This document shows, piece by piece, positions 36,492 to 44,579 of a stretch of 64,000 nucleotides of DNA. The notes under the pieces were generated by a model. That model was given only the letters and a program-made list of their open reading frames with translations, had not been told where the DNA came from and did not search any database. The position numbers and the translations under genes are program-made. Source of the DNA: Pseudonocardiales bacterium (lineage in GTDB: Bacteria > Actinomycetota > Actinomycetes > Mycobacteriales > Pseudonocardiaceae); NCBI GenBank assembly GCA_019243635.1, contig JAFAUB010000032.1:1-64000 (forward strand), read 5' to 3'. Every line of letters begins with the position of its first letter. Position 1 is the first letter of the stretch.

Positions 36492-36896
36492 TCATGCGCG
36501 TCCGGTGGGGGTCTCGACCATGACTTGGGTCGACTTCACAACGGCCACCGCAAGTACCCCCGGCACGAGCCCCAGTTCCCGTACCGCCTCGCTGCTCATC
36601 AGTGAGACCACTCGGTGTGGTCCGCACTGGATCTCCACCTGTGCCATCACCTGGTCGACGATCACCTCGGTGACCAGCCCGACGAACCGGTTGCGCGCTG
36701 ACCGGTCCACCAGGGACGGGTCCCGCGTGGCGTGTGCCTGTGACTTGGCGAACGCCGCCAGCTCCGCCCCGTCCACAGCCTTGCGACCGCCGGCGTCCCG
36801 GACCGCCGTCAGTTGCCCGGAATCCGCCCAGCGCCGGACGGTGTCATCGCTTACGCCGAACAGCTCAGCGATCTCTGACATCCGATAGTGCGACAC
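36492..36896 (-). CDS. HTH-TOBE molybdate-responsive regulator-like protein
   Basis: A 134-aa protein. Residues 1-60 are a MerR/excisionase-like helix-turn-helix (SEIAELFGVSDDTVRRWADS). Residues 68-134 are one TOBE (Mop) domain (NRFVGLVTEVIVDQVMAQVE, SLMSSEAVRELGLVPGVLAV), which binds molybdate or tungstate in related proteins. The start VSHYRMSEIAEL at GTG 36896 fits the family. A 21-bp palindrome lies directly upstream. It is divergent from moaD, so control of molybdenum-cofactor genes or molybdate uptake is likely but inferred. Confidence 0.85.
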   Translation of the reverse strand: MSHYRMSEIAELFGVSDDTVRRWADSGQLTAVRDAGGRKAVDGAELAAFAKSQAHATRDPSLVDRSARNRFVGLVTEVIVDQVMAQVEIQCGPHRVVSLMSSEAVRELGLVPGVLAVAVVKSTQVMVETPTGRA

Positions 36897-36897
36897 A

Positions 36898-36918
36898 TTG
36901 CGGAGGGTACCTCCGCAA
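36898..36918. promoter_or_regulatory. Candidate operator palindrome at the TOBE-regulator start
   Basis: TTGCGGAGG and CCTCCGCAA (36898-36906 and 36910-36918) form a perfect 9-bp inverted repeat around GTA. It ends two bases before the GTG start of the regulator, and the arms include its likely ribosome site GGAGG. It could be an autoregulatory operator, or an RNA hairpin that masks the ribosome site. Confidence 0.6.
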
Positions 36919-37097
36919 CCGCGGGCAGGAAAACGGGGCGCCTCGGCTACACCGCATAACCCGCGCCTCCGGCCCGTTTGCCCGGTGTGTCCGCAGCTCG
37001 TGCACGTGCACGTGCCGCAGAGAAACCACCACAAGGTAAATAAAAGGTAGAGCGCAAAAAGTCTGTTTCATGGGCGGCGAGTCATTACCACGCCAGG

Positions 37098-37142
37098 ACC
37101 CCGGACAGGGTCTGCGCTATACTCATGCTCTGTCCCTGGGGT
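37098..37142 (+). promoter_or_regulatory. Possible moaD promoter within an imperfect inverted repeat
   Basis: A TATACT (-10-like) lies at 37118-37123, 69 bp before the moaD GTG. It is flanked by ACCCCGGACAG (37098-37108) and CTGTCCCTGGGGT (37130-37142), which pair apart from a two-base bulge. No good -35 is visible. Assigned on sequence alone and weak. Confidence 0.3.
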
Positions 37143-37191
37143 GAGGTGTGAGCCGATTTATTGGACGAATGCGAGGGGTTGGGTCTGAACT

Positions 37192-37440
37192 GTGGTGACC
37201 GTGCGCTACTTCGCGGCGGCACGCGCCGCCGCCGGCCTGCCTAGCGAGAACGTCGATATCGGCGACGGCGCCACGGTGGCCGACGCGCTCGACGCGGTCG
37301 CCGCTCGGCACGGGGAAACGCTGCGCAAGGTACTGGCCGCGTGCAGCTTCCTACTCGACTCGGTCGTGGTGCGAGACCGCGCCACACCGCTGCGACCCGG
37401 CGCCGAGCTAGACGTACTACCGCCGTTCGCCGGCGGCTGA
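37192..37440 (+). CDS. moaD: Molybdopterin synthase small subunit (MoaD)
   Basis: An 82-aa ubiquitin-fold sulfur carrier. TVRYFAAARAAAGLPSENVD opens the fold and the protein ends in the required Gly-Gly (PPFAGG), which is thiocarboxylated to donate sulfur to the molybdopterin dithiolene. The start is GTG at 37192, with GAGGGG rather far upstream. It converges with the Mog-MoaE gene and is divergent from the TOBE regulator. The MoaE partner is encoded across the strand at 37464. Confidence 0.93.
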   Translation: MVTVRYFAAARAAAGLPSENVDIGDGATVADALDAVAARHGETLRKVLAACSFLLDSVVVRDRATPLRPGAELDVLPPFAGG

Positions 37441-37463
37441 GCGCCCGGACCCGGTCCGGAGCG

Positions 37464-38498
37464 TCAGGGACAGTTCACCCACTCCTGCGAGCCGTCGGAG
37501 AACTCCTGTCGTTTCCAGATCGGCAACTGCAGCTTCACCTCATCGACCAGCGCCGCGCACGCCGCGAAGGCCACCCCGCGGTGAGCTGCGGACACCGCGC
37601 AGGCCAGCGCGGAGTCGCCGATCGCCAGTGCTCCGATGCGGTGGCTGACGGCCAACCCGAGCACCTCCGGGTGGGCCGCGGCGATCTGGGCCGCCACTCG
37701 CGTGATCACGTCACCGGCCCTGGGATGGCTGGAGTACTCCAGCCCACGCACACCTCGGCCGGCGTCATGGTCACGGACCACGCCGGAGAAGCTCACCACC
37801 GCGCCGGCGGACGAACGGGCCACCAAGCGGGCGTGTTCTTCGACGTCCAGCGGATCCTCGGTGACCACGGCGCGAAGCACGATATCCGTGGCGGCGTGCG
37901 CCGCCGCGTGGCCGCTGTGCCCATGCCCATGTTCGTGTCCATGTTTATGCCCACCGTCAGGGTGAAGCGGCTGGCCGGTTCCGCTGCCGACATGATCTGC
38001 GCCATGTAACTGCTCGATGGCGTGGTCAAGCACCTGGTCGAGGACAGCCAGGCCGTCGCGGACTCCGCCGCTGGAGCCCGGCAGGTTCACCACCAGCGTC
38101 CGGCCGGCCACTCCAGCCAACCCGCGGGAGAGCACCGCAGTGGGCACCTGGGGCAGCCCGGCCGAGCGGATCGCGTCCGCGAGTCCAGGCAGGCTCCGGT
38201 CCAGCAGCGGCTCGGTGGCCTCCGGCGTGCGATCGGTAGGGCTGATCCCGGTCCCGCCGGTGGTCAGCACGACGTCAACGGCGGCCGCCACCGCCACCGC
38301 CACCGCGTCGCGCACCGGTGAGCCGTCAGGTACCACCACGGGGTCTGGGGTCTGATAGCCACGCCGGCACAACCAGTCGACGATGACCGGACCGGTGCGG
38401 TCGGGATACACCCCAGCCGCCGCACGGTTGGACGCCACCACGACCACGGCACGACGGGTCACCGACGGCTGGACCGCCGAGTCGGTCGTGGGTGTCAT
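37464..38498 (-). CDS. Mog/MoaB-MoaE fusion with histidine-rich linker
   Basis: A 344-aa fusion of two molybdenum-cofactor proteins. Residues 15-165 are a MogA/MoaB domain (molybdopterin adenylyltransferase type) with TTGGTGISPTDRTPEAT and NLPGSSGGVRDGL. Residues 179-201 are a linker with nine histidines (HKHGHEHGHGHSGH). Residues 205-344 are MoaE, the large subunit of molybdopterin synthase, with RDHDAGRGVRGLEY and the catalytic-lysine segment DEVKLQLPIWKRQEF. The ATG at 38498 overlaps the moaC stop (ATGA). The linker may bind metal, possibly related to the copper or molybdenum step. Confidence 0.92.
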   Translation of the reverse strand: MTPTTDSAVQPSVTRRAVVVVASNRAAAGVYPDRTGPVIVDWLCRRGYQTPDPVVVPDGSPVRDAVAVAVAAAVDVVLTTGGTGISPTDRTPEATEPLLDRSLPGLADAIRSAGLPQVPTAVLSRGLAGVAGRTLVVNLPGSSGGVRDGLAVLDQVLDHAIEQLHGADHVGSGTGQPLHPDGGHKHGHEHGHGHSGHAAAHAATDIVLRAVVTEDPLDVEEHARLVARSSAGAVVSFSGVVRDHDAGRGVRGLEYSSHPRAGDVITRVAAQIAAAHPEVLGLAVSHRIGALAIGDSALACAVSAAHRGVAFAACAALVDEVKLQLPIWKRQEFSDGSQEWVNCP

Positions 38499-39037
38499 CG
38501 GTCCTCCCGGATCAGATTCGACGGCTGAGCCGTCGGTGACCGACTCGACGGCTCAGCCGTCGGCCGGACCCACAGGCCGGTCTTCCCACCCACCTTGCGC
38601 TCCACCCGTACCGCGTCGAGCACGGCGGCGGGGTCGACCGCTTTGACCATGTCGTGTAGTGCCAGCCCGGCGACTGCGACCGCAGTGAGCGCCTCCATCT
38701 CCACACCCGTGCGGTCGGTGGTGCGGACTGTAGCGGTGATGTGAACCTCGGAGCCCGAGATGTGCAGGTCCACAGTCACCCCGGTCAGCGAGAGGGGATG
38801 GCACAACGGGATGAGGTCGGGTGTTCGCTTGGCCGCCATGATGCCCGCGATGCGGGCAGTGGCCAGTGCATCGCCCTTGGGTAGTTGTTCGCCGCGCAGC
38901 AGCCGCGCTACCTCCTCGGTGGTGCGCAGGACTCCCGAGGCGACCGCCTCCCGTGGGCACACCCGCTTCTCCGAGACGTCGACCATCCGAGCCGCGCCAC
39001 GATCGTCCACATGGGTAAGACGTCCCTCGGAGCTCAC
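38495..39037 (-). CDS. moaC: Cyclic pyranopterin monophosphate synthase
   Basis: A 180-aa enzyme acting with MoaA in the first step of molybdenum-cofactor synthesis. LTHVDDRGAARMVDVSEK, the active-site region MAAKRTPDLIPLCHPL, and TDRTGVEMEALTAVAVAGLA are diagnostic. The last about 18 residues (PTAEPSSRSPTAQPSN) come from a pair of palindromic repeats and are not part of the normal family. The GTG at 39037 is the only sensible start. It is coupled to the Mog-MoaE gene by ATGA. No moaA is in the window. Confidence 0.95.
   Translation of the reverse strand: MSSEGRLTHVDDRGAARMVDVSEKRVCPREAVASGVLRTTEEVARLLRGEQLPKGDALATARIAGIMAAKRTPDLIPLCHPLSLTGVTVDLHISGSEVHITATVRTTDRTGVEMEALTAVAVAGLALHDMVKAVDPAAVLDAVRVERKVGGKTGLWVRPTAEPSSRSPTAQPSNLIREDR
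38519..38562. repeat. 17-bp inverted repeat of self-palindromic arms inside moaC
   Basis: CGACGGCTGAGCCGTCG (38519-38535) and its reverse complement (38546-38562) are separated by ten bases. Each arm is itself an 8+1+8 palindrome. The repeat encodes the extra C-terminal tail of MoaC. Confidence 0.85.
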
Positions 39038-39086
39038 CAGTCGATCCTACGGTCGCACCCGCCGGTGCCGGTGGACGTATACACCA

Positions 39087-39119
39087 GAGGGGCCGGCACG
39101 GAATCCGTGCCGGCCCCTC
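39087..39119 (-). terminator. Strong 16-bp stem after the secreted-protein gene
   Basis: Arms 39087-39102 and 39104-39119 are exact reverse complements (GAGGGGCCGGCACGGA on the left) around one base. The stem will in practice have a 3-5 base loop. It lies 20 bp past the stop of the minus-strand gene at 39139 and before moaC. No T-tract, as is common for actinobacterial terminators. Confidence 0.7.
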
Positions 39120-39138
39120 GGAGAACGTACCGGTCAGC

Positions 39139-39987
39139 TCAGTGCGTGACCGGCAGGTGTGCCTCAACCGGCTTCGGTGGCGGCGCCTGTTCCTTCTGCT
39201 CGTGGTGGTACTCGTGGTGCTCCTCACGGCAGCTGGCGGAGGAGATCACGATCTCCTCGAGCGCCTCACCGCGGTCACCCTTGGTCAGGTTGAGGCTCGG
39301 GTTGTCCTTACCGAGCAAACCCAGCAGGTCACCGACGGTGGGAGGCCCTGCCGGTGCCGCCGACTTGGCATGCGCGGCCTGCAGCTGATCCATGGTCGGA
39401 ACCTTCAGCTGCTTGGACGCGAGGCTCTGGAAAAGGTTGAGGTCCTTCGCCGAGAGCGCCTGGCCGTGCCGGTCGCCGGGCAGCAGCGAGATCACCGCAG
39501 CGTCGACCGTGAGCTTGTCGTGGTCCCGGTACTGCCGGTTGAACTCCACCTTGACCACTGGGGAGAGGTCCAGCGTCTGGCCCGAGTACGGCGAGGACTT
39601 GCCCTCACTGTCAGTGCCGATGATCGAGGAGTCGCCATGACCGTTCTCGCAGGTCGCCTCGATGACTTTCAGCCGCAGCCCGAGGACGTCGACCTTGACC
39701 GCCGTCGCCTTCGACCGGAACTTCTCGGCCTCGACCTTGAGTAGCCCGACGTAGATGCCATTCCGGTCCGGCCCCGGTACCTCGAGCAATGCCTTGTGGC
39801 CGTCACGCGGAGCCTCGACGAACGGAGTCGGCTCGATGGGCAGCAAGCCTTTCGCGGCGATCCCGAATGCCGAGGCGGTGGGCTCTTCGCCGGCCGAGCC
39901 GGACAGGGTCCCCAGCAGCAGGGCCGCCACGGCGGTGGCAGCACCGACGCTGGCGGCACTGGCGCCGGCGAGCTTCCTACTGTTCAC
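39139..39987 (-). CDS. Secreted choice-of-anchor P-like protein
   Basis: A 282-aa exported protein. The N-terminus is basic then hydrophobic (SAASVGAATAVAALLLGTLS), a signal peptide with a likely cut after SGSA. The mature part has the beta-rich pattern of choice-of-anchor P proteins (VGLLKVEAEKFRSKATAVKV, with GLRLKVIEATCENG). A His/Glu-rich C-terminus follows (EEHHEYHHEQKEQ). The GTG at 39987 is preferred because AAAGGAC lies six bases upstream; an ATG at 40002 has no ribosome site. It follows the L,D-transpeptidase gene by 19 nt, so the two probably form an operon. Confidence 0.7.
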   Translation of the reverse strand: MNSRKLAGASAASVGAATAVAALLLGTLSGSAGEEPTASAFGIAAKGLLPIEPTPFVEAPRDGHKALLEVPGPDRNGIYVGLLKVEAEKFRSKATAVKVDVLGLRLKVIEATCENGHGDSSIIGTDSEGKSSPYSGQTLDLSPVVKVEFNRQYRDHDKLTVDAAVISLLPGDRHGQALSAKDLNLFQSLASKQLKVPTMDQLQAAHAKSAAPAGPPTVGDLLGLLGKDNPSLNLTKGDRGEALEEIVISSASCREEHHEYHHEQKEQAPPPKPVEAHLPVTH

Positions 39988-40006
39988 ATGCTGTCCTTTC
40001 ATTCGT

Positions 40007-40879
40007 TCAGTTCTCGTCGATGAGCACGAGCGTCCCCAAGGGAACTTGGGTCAACAGCTGGAGCGCATCCTTCGGCACCCGGATGCAGCCATCGCTAGAG
40101 CGCGTGCCGAAGACATTGGCCGTGGGCCAGGTGTGAATCGCGACGGTTCCCGGGCCGCCACCGAAGCTGTTCAGAGTGGGACTGTGGGTGCCCAGCGGCA
40201 AGATCACCGGTGAGTATCGCTGCGCGGTGTCGCTGAACGAACCCAGCAGGAACGTCCGCACGGTCGGAGTGGGAGCGGACTCCTTGCCGATGCCCACCGT
40301 CCAGTCACCCAGGCGCTGACCCCCCTTGAACAGCTCCATGCTCAAGGAACGAAGGTGTACCCGGATCAGATACGGGGTGACCGCACGATCGAGTGCAGTC
40401 TCGGTGACCCAGCCCGTCGAGCTGTTGGGTCGCGAGGGCAGCAGCACCTGCACCCACCCGGGTTGCTGGGCGATCGCCGGCAGCCAGGTGTCGCCGATCT
40501 GCTGCGGTCCGAGCCTGGCGATCGGAGCGCCGCCAGGGGCGGCATACACCACAACCTCCCGGCGCGGGTGAACCACCGTCCCGTCAGTGGCCATCAACGG
40601 ACCGAGGTCAAGCGGCGCGCCGTCGACGACGGTGTAGGTAGTGCTCTGCGGCAATGCCGCGGGATCCGCCGGCAACATCGCCGGCGGGATCGTGGTGGTC
40701 GGGACGGTCACCACGGGCGCCGGTGGTGGCGCGGCCTTGCGGGTCTCGCTGACCCCGAAGGGGGCCACGAAGGCCGCCACCACGATCACCAGCACCACCA
40801 AGGCGACCCCGCCGACCGCGCACGCGATCAGGTAGGGACGATCGAGCAGCCGGAACGATCCGGGAGGACGTTGAGCCAT
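40007..40879 (-). CDS. Membrane-anchored L,D-transpeptidase (YkuD domain)
   Basis: A 290-aa cell-wall enzyme making 3-3 peptidoglycan cross-links. Residues 15-42 form a signal anchor (LIACAVGGVALVVLVIVVAA) and a proline/threonine-rich linker follows. The YkuD domain at the C-terminus carries HTWPTANVFGTRSSDGCIRV, with catalytic His and Cys in the SDGC[IV]R context. The ATG at 40879 is followed by the family-like start MAQRPPGSFRLLDRPYL; the upstream frame begins at 40972. The site corresponds to where rpfA lies in mycobacteria, also a wall-acting exported protein. Confidence 0.9.
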   Translation of the reverse strand: MAQRPPGSFRLLDRPYLIACAVGGVALVVLVIVVAAFVAPFGVSETRKAAPPPAPVVTVPTTTIPPAMLPADPAALPQSTTYTVVDGAPLDLGPLMATDGTVVHPRREVVVYAAPGGAPIARLGPQQIGDTWLPAIAQQPGWVQVLLPSRPNSSTGWVTETALDRAVTPYLIRVHLRSLSMELFKGGQRLGDWTVGIGKESAPTPTVRTFLLGSFSDTAQRYSPVILPLGTHSPTLNSFGGGPGTVAIHTWPTANVFGTRSSDGCIRVPKDALQLLTQVPLGTLVLIDEN

Positions 40880-41044
40880 GACCTCGTGGTGGTGTCGAAC
40901 GAAGCGGAACGGGTTGGCTCGCCCTCCCCGATCGGGCGATCCCGCTCGGGCCAACGACGCTGTGACATCCACCGAGGACGTCCGCTGGGGCCGCGCGGTG
41001 ACGGAACCCTAACGGACTCGAAACTGGACCTAGCGGGGACCCCG

Positions 41045-41236
41045 CTACCGGGTGTCGCTCCGGTTGATCTCAGTATGCGGGTGCTCGTAGGGGAGCTGGT
41101 CGGGGGGCAGCGGGAAGCTCACCTCACCGAACGGCGACAGCGCGCCCTGGAGCGGGGCGGCAAGCTCGCTGACCGGATGGTCCTCCTCCGACCAGCTCGG
41201 CCAGGCCGGATCGATGCGGTCGGTGCGCTTGGCCAC
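41045..41236 (-). CDS. Small conserved actinobacterial protein
   Basis: A 63-aa protein, VAKRTDRIDPAWPSWSEEDH through PVSELAAPLQGALSPFGEVS. The GTG at 41236 follows GGAGGAG at ideal spacing. It is divergent from the Rv0862c-like gene, a position where mycobacteria also keep a short conserved gene. There is no membrane segment and no known domain. The proline-rich C-terminus (PLPPDQLPYEHPHTE) looks conserved-type rather than random. Function unknown. Confidence 0.75.
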   Translation of the reverse strand: MAKRTDRIDPAWPSWSEEDHPVSELAAPLQGALSPFGEVSFPLPPDQLPYEHPHTEINRSDTR

Positions 41237-41393
41237 AGCTCCTCCTCGCTCGGCGGTACCGCCGACGTCCCCATCCGACGTGCCAGCCGGCACGGACACC
41301 GGTCCATTGTGCCCGACGCCGAGGCGACCGGATCTCCCGTGCGACCAGTGACGTCGCGGGACGCGCAGATGAGGACTCGCTACTCTGGAGCGG

Positions 41394-43658
41394 ATGCCCA
41401 GCACCACACTTGCTGACTGGCTACGCTCCCGGGACGACGACACGCTGGCCCAGCTACTGCGCGCCCGCCCGGACCTCGCCGTGCCCGCTCCGGCGGACTC
41501 GACCGTGCTGGCCACCCGAGCCGGGATCCCGGCGTCGGTCGCCCGAGCCTGCGAGGATCTCGACCGGTTCACCCTGGCGGTGCTGTCAGCGCTGGTGGTA
41601 GCCGGTGCCGACACCGCGCCGGTGCACCGCCGGGCCCTTCAGCACCTGCTCGGCCGAGCCGTTTCCGCTGAGCGGACTCAGCGAGGCCTGGACGCGTTGC
41701 GGCGCTGCGCATTGGCCTGGGGCGATGACGAGGCGCTCGCCGTGGTGCCGGCAGCGCGCCAGGCCATCGGACCGCATCCCGGTGGCCTGGGTCGCCCCGC
41801 CGCGGCCCTCGTCGGCGCCGACCTCGACGCGGTGCTCGCTCAGCTCGCCGGCGACGAGCTGAGGATACTGCGGGCGCTGGCCGCCGGACCGCCGGTCGGG
41901 ACCAGCCGGGACGCCGCCGAGGTGCTCTCTCTGAGCCGGGCCCGCACGCCGGTACAACGCCTGCTGGCCCGTGGCCTGCTGCGGCGGGTCGACGCCGGCA
42001 CCGTCGAGCTGCCCGCGCAGGTGGGTCTGGCGCTGCGCGGGGACCAGCCGCTCGGACCCCTTGAGCTGGACGAGCCGGAGCTTCCCGCGCGAGGGCGCGA
42101 TCCGTCCCTGGTGGACTCGACGGCCGCGGGCGCGGTACTTGGTCTGCTGCGCCACACCGAGATGCTGCTCGCCGAATGGTCAGCGGATCCTCCCCCGATG
42201 CTGCGCTCCGGGGGCCTGGGCGTGCGGGATGTGCGACGAACGGCGCGCCTGCTGGACGTCGACGAGGCGGCAGTCGCGCTGATCGCCGAGGTCGCCGTCG
42301 GCGCCGGGCTGGTCACCTGGACCGACGAGGCGGCGGGCCCGCAGCTGTGGTTACCCACCGTCGCCGCCGACTCGTGGCTCGCCGCGCCACCGCAGCGGCG
42401 CTGGGCCGTGCTCGCGCGCACGTGGCTCACGTTGCCCCGGCTTCCCGGACTGGCCGGGACGCGGGACGACAAGGACCGGCCGCTGGCCACGCTATCCGAC
42501 GAGCTGCGCCAGCCGCGCGCCCCCGCGCAGCGCCGCCGGATCCTCGGGGTGATCGCCGAGCTGCCCGTCGGCCGAGGTATCGAGCGACCTGAGGACCTCG
42601 CCGCCGTGCTGTCCTGGCGGGCACCGCGCCAGGACAGCCGACGACGCGATGAGGTGGTCGGCTGGACCGTGCAGGAGGCCACCGCGCTGGGCGTGCTCGC
42701 GCTGGGGGCGCTGTCCTCGGCCGGACGAGCGCTGCTGCGCGACGGCGCGGCGGCCGCGGCGGCCGTCCTGCACGCCGCGCTGCCCGAGCCGGTGAATCAC
42801 GTGGTGGTGCAGGCCGACCGCACCGTGGTGGCACCGGGGCCGCTGGAGCCCGAACTGGCCCGGGAGATCGGGCTGGTGGCCGACGTGGAGTCAGCGGGTG
42901 GCGCCACCGTCTACCGGGTCACCGAGGACACCGTCCGCCGGGCACTGGACACCGGCCGCAGCGCCGCCGACCTGCACGAGCTGTTCCGAACCCGGTCGAG
43001 GACCCCGGTGCCGCAGTCACTGAGCTACCTCATCGACGATGTGGCCCGGCGGCACGGGCGACTGCGCGGTGGCGCCGCCGCCGCCTTCCTCCGTTGCGAC
43101 GACGCGGTGCTGCTCACCGAGTTACTGGCGCATCCAGCCGCCGCGCGCTGCGGGCTGCGCCGGCTCGCTCCTACCGTGCTGATCAGCCCATTGTCCCTGG
43201 TTGCGCTGCTCGACGAGGTGCGCGGCGCCGGCTTCGTCCCGGTCGCCGAGGGGCCCGACGGCCAGGTGGTCGACCTGCGCGCCGGAGCCCGCCGGGCCCG
43301 GGTCCGGCCCCAGCCGACCCGCCGTGCCGCCGCGCCCCCCACCCCCTCGGCGGAACAGCTCGCGGCGATGGTGGCGGCGATGCGTGCCGGGGACGCCGCG
43401 GCCACCACCCCGCGCGGGCCGGCGGTGCTCAGCGGGGCGGTGTCCACCGGTGGCACACTGGAGCTGTTGCAGGGCGCCGCCCACGCCGGCAGCCACGTAT
43501 GTATCGGCTACGTGGACTCCCACGGCGTGGCCAGCAGGCGGATCGTGCGACCGGTGAGCGTGGGTGGCGGCGTCCTGGAGTGCTTCGACCGCTCGGCGGA
43601 TGAGCTGCGGCGCTTCCCGCTGCACCGCATCATCTCGGCGGCGGTCCTGCACGACTGA
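41394..43658 (+). CDS. Helicase-associated XPB/Ssl2 N-terminal-like protein (Rv0862c type)
   Basis: A 754-aa leucine/alanine-rich protein of the actinobacterial family with an XPB/Ssl2-like N-terminal domain. [20 protein letters not shown] is the start pattern. The C-terminal half contains [20 protein letters not shown] and [20 protein letters not shown]. No ATPase motif is present, so it is not a helicase. In actinobacteria this gene normally stays close to the XPB helicase gene. Here that partner lies 9 kb downstream beyond the conservon. The ATG at 41394 has GGAG close by. It may act as an accessory factor. Confidence 0.82.
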   Translation: MPSTTLADWLRSRDDDTLAQLLRARPDLAVPAPADSTVLATRAGIPASVARACEDLDRFTLAVLSALVVAGADTAPVHRRALQHLLGRAVSAERTQRGLDALRRCALAWGDDEALAVVPAARQAIGPHPGGLGRPAAALVGADLDAVLAQLAGDELRILRALAAGPPVGTSRDAAEVLSLSRARTPVQRLLARGLLRRVDAGTVELPAQVGLALRGDQPLGPLELDEPELPARGRDPSLVDSTAAGAVLGLLRHTEMLLAEWSADPPPMLRSGGLGVRDVRRTARLLDVDEAAVALIAEVAVGAGLVTWTDEAAGPQLWLPTVAADSWLAAPPQRRWAVLARTWLTLPRLPGLAGTRDDKDRPLATLSDELRQPRAPAQRRRILGVIAELPVGRGIERPEDLAAVLSWRAPRQDSRRRDEVVGWTVQEATALGVLALGALSSAGRALLRDGAAAAAAVLHAALPEPVNHVVVQADRTVVAPGPLEPELAREIGLVADVESAGGATVYRVTEDTVRRALDTGRSAADLHELFRTRSRTPVPQSLSYLIDDVARRHGRLRGGAAAAFLRCDDAVLLTELLAHPAAARCGLRRLAPTVLISPLSLVALLDEVRGAGFVPVAEGPDGQVVDLRAGARRARVRPQPTRRAAAPPTPSAEQLAAMVAAMRAGDAAATTPRGPAVLSGAVSTGGTLELLQGAAHAGSHVCIGYVDSHGVASRRIVRPVSVGGGVLECFDRSADELRRFPLHRIISAAVLHD

Positions 43659-43770
43659 GCCCGCGAGCAGGGAGCGGTGCTGTGTCACCGGCGATGTGCG
43701 CGGCGCGAGCGCTTGATCTAGCATGCGTAGCATCAATGATTCTCTCGACAGATCCGAAGGGTGGTTGCCG

Positions 43771-44055
43771 GTGAGGGACAAGAAGATCGACAGGGCCACT
43801 GTCCTGCGCGACCTGCAGGTGATCGAGAATGACGACTACGACGGCTTTGTGCTCCTGGTGCAGGCGGCTCGCAACAGAAACGTCGTATTCAACCCCGACT
43901 TGCCCATCTGGGACGCGGCCCAGCGCCTGGGCATCATCGTAGACTGCAACCATGGCGGTGTTGTGGAGTTCAACGAAGAAATGCGAGACTTCGTGCGGGA
44001 CAGGAACAACGTGGACGGCTCGGACAAGCATCCCTTCGTGAAGGGGAGACATTGA
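43771..44055 (+). CDS. Hypothetical small acidic protein
   Basis: A 94-aa frame, VRDKKIDRATVLRDLQVIEN followed by DDYDGFVLLVQAARNRNVVF, with a charged C-terminus (EEMRDFVRDRNNVDGSDKHP). It is noticeably less GC-rich than its neighbours. Family not recognised. The GTG at 43771 has AAGGGTGG six bases away; an upstream ATG at 43723 is possible. It stands alone between the Rv0862c-like gene and the convergent conservon, which with its base use hints at recent acquisition. Confidence 0.6.
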   Translation: MRDKKIDRATVLRDLQVIENDDYDGFVLLVQAARNRNVVFNPDLPIWDAAQRLGIIVDCNHGGVVEFNEEMRDFVRDRNNVDGSDKHPFVKGRH

Positions 44056-44093
44056 GGACGCGAGAGTAGTCGTCAGTACGGCCGAGGCCCCCG

Positions 44094-44127
44094 GTTGACA
44101 CGTCTCAAGGGTTGACACATCTCAAGG
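44094..44127. repeat. 17-bp tandem duplication at the end of roadblock gene 2
   Basis: GTTGACACGTCTCAAGG (44094-44110) and GTTGACACATCTCAAGG (44111-44127) are adjacent and differ at one base. The stop codon of the second roadblock gene lies in the right copy. Confidence 0.9.
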
Positions 44128-44556
44128 GCGCGCGGCGTTCTGTAGCTGTGCGCGCAGCTCGGGGGTCAGCAGCTTACCCGCTCGGTCGACGAGCAACGTC
44201 ATCTCATAGCCGATCAGGCCGATGTCACAGCTCGGCGAGGCCAGCACGGCGAGACTGGAGCCATCACTGATGGCCATGGTCAAGACGATGCCACGCTCCA
44301 TCTCCACGACGGTCTGCACCACCCCACCCGCCTCGAAGCAGCGGGCCGCGCCCTGGGTGAGGCTCACCAGACCCGACGTGACCGCGGCAAGCTGGTCGGC
44401 TCGGTCACGTGGCAACCCTGAGGACGGGACCAGGAGCAGCCCGTCGGCGGAGACCACGACAGCGTGCGCCACCCCGGGCACTCGCTGCACGAAGCTGTCC
44501 ACCAGCCACCCGAACTGGCTGGGCTGGACCGGGTGCTGGGGCGCTGCTGTCGTCAC
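44122..44556 (-). CDS. Roadblock/LC7 protein, conservon B-type (second copy)
   Basis: A 144-aa roadblock-fold protein ([60 protein letters not shown]) like CvnB. Such proteins bridge the sensor kinase and the small GTPase-like subunit at the membrane. The GTG at 44556 has GAGGAG seven bases upstream. It is closely related to the roadblock protein at 48763-49185, so this is a duplicated B component. It is the last gene of the six-gene unit, 23 nt after the second kinase. Confidence 0.92.
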   Translation of the reverse strand: MTTAAPQHPVQPSQFGWLVDSFVQRVPGVAHAVVVSADGLLLVPSSGLPRDRADQLAAVTSGLVSLTQGAARCFEAGGVVQTVVEMERGIVLTMAISDGSSLAVLASPSCDIGLIGYEMTLLVDRAGKLLTPELRAQLQNAARP

Positions 44557-44579
44557 TGCTGATTCTCCTCACAAGGTCG

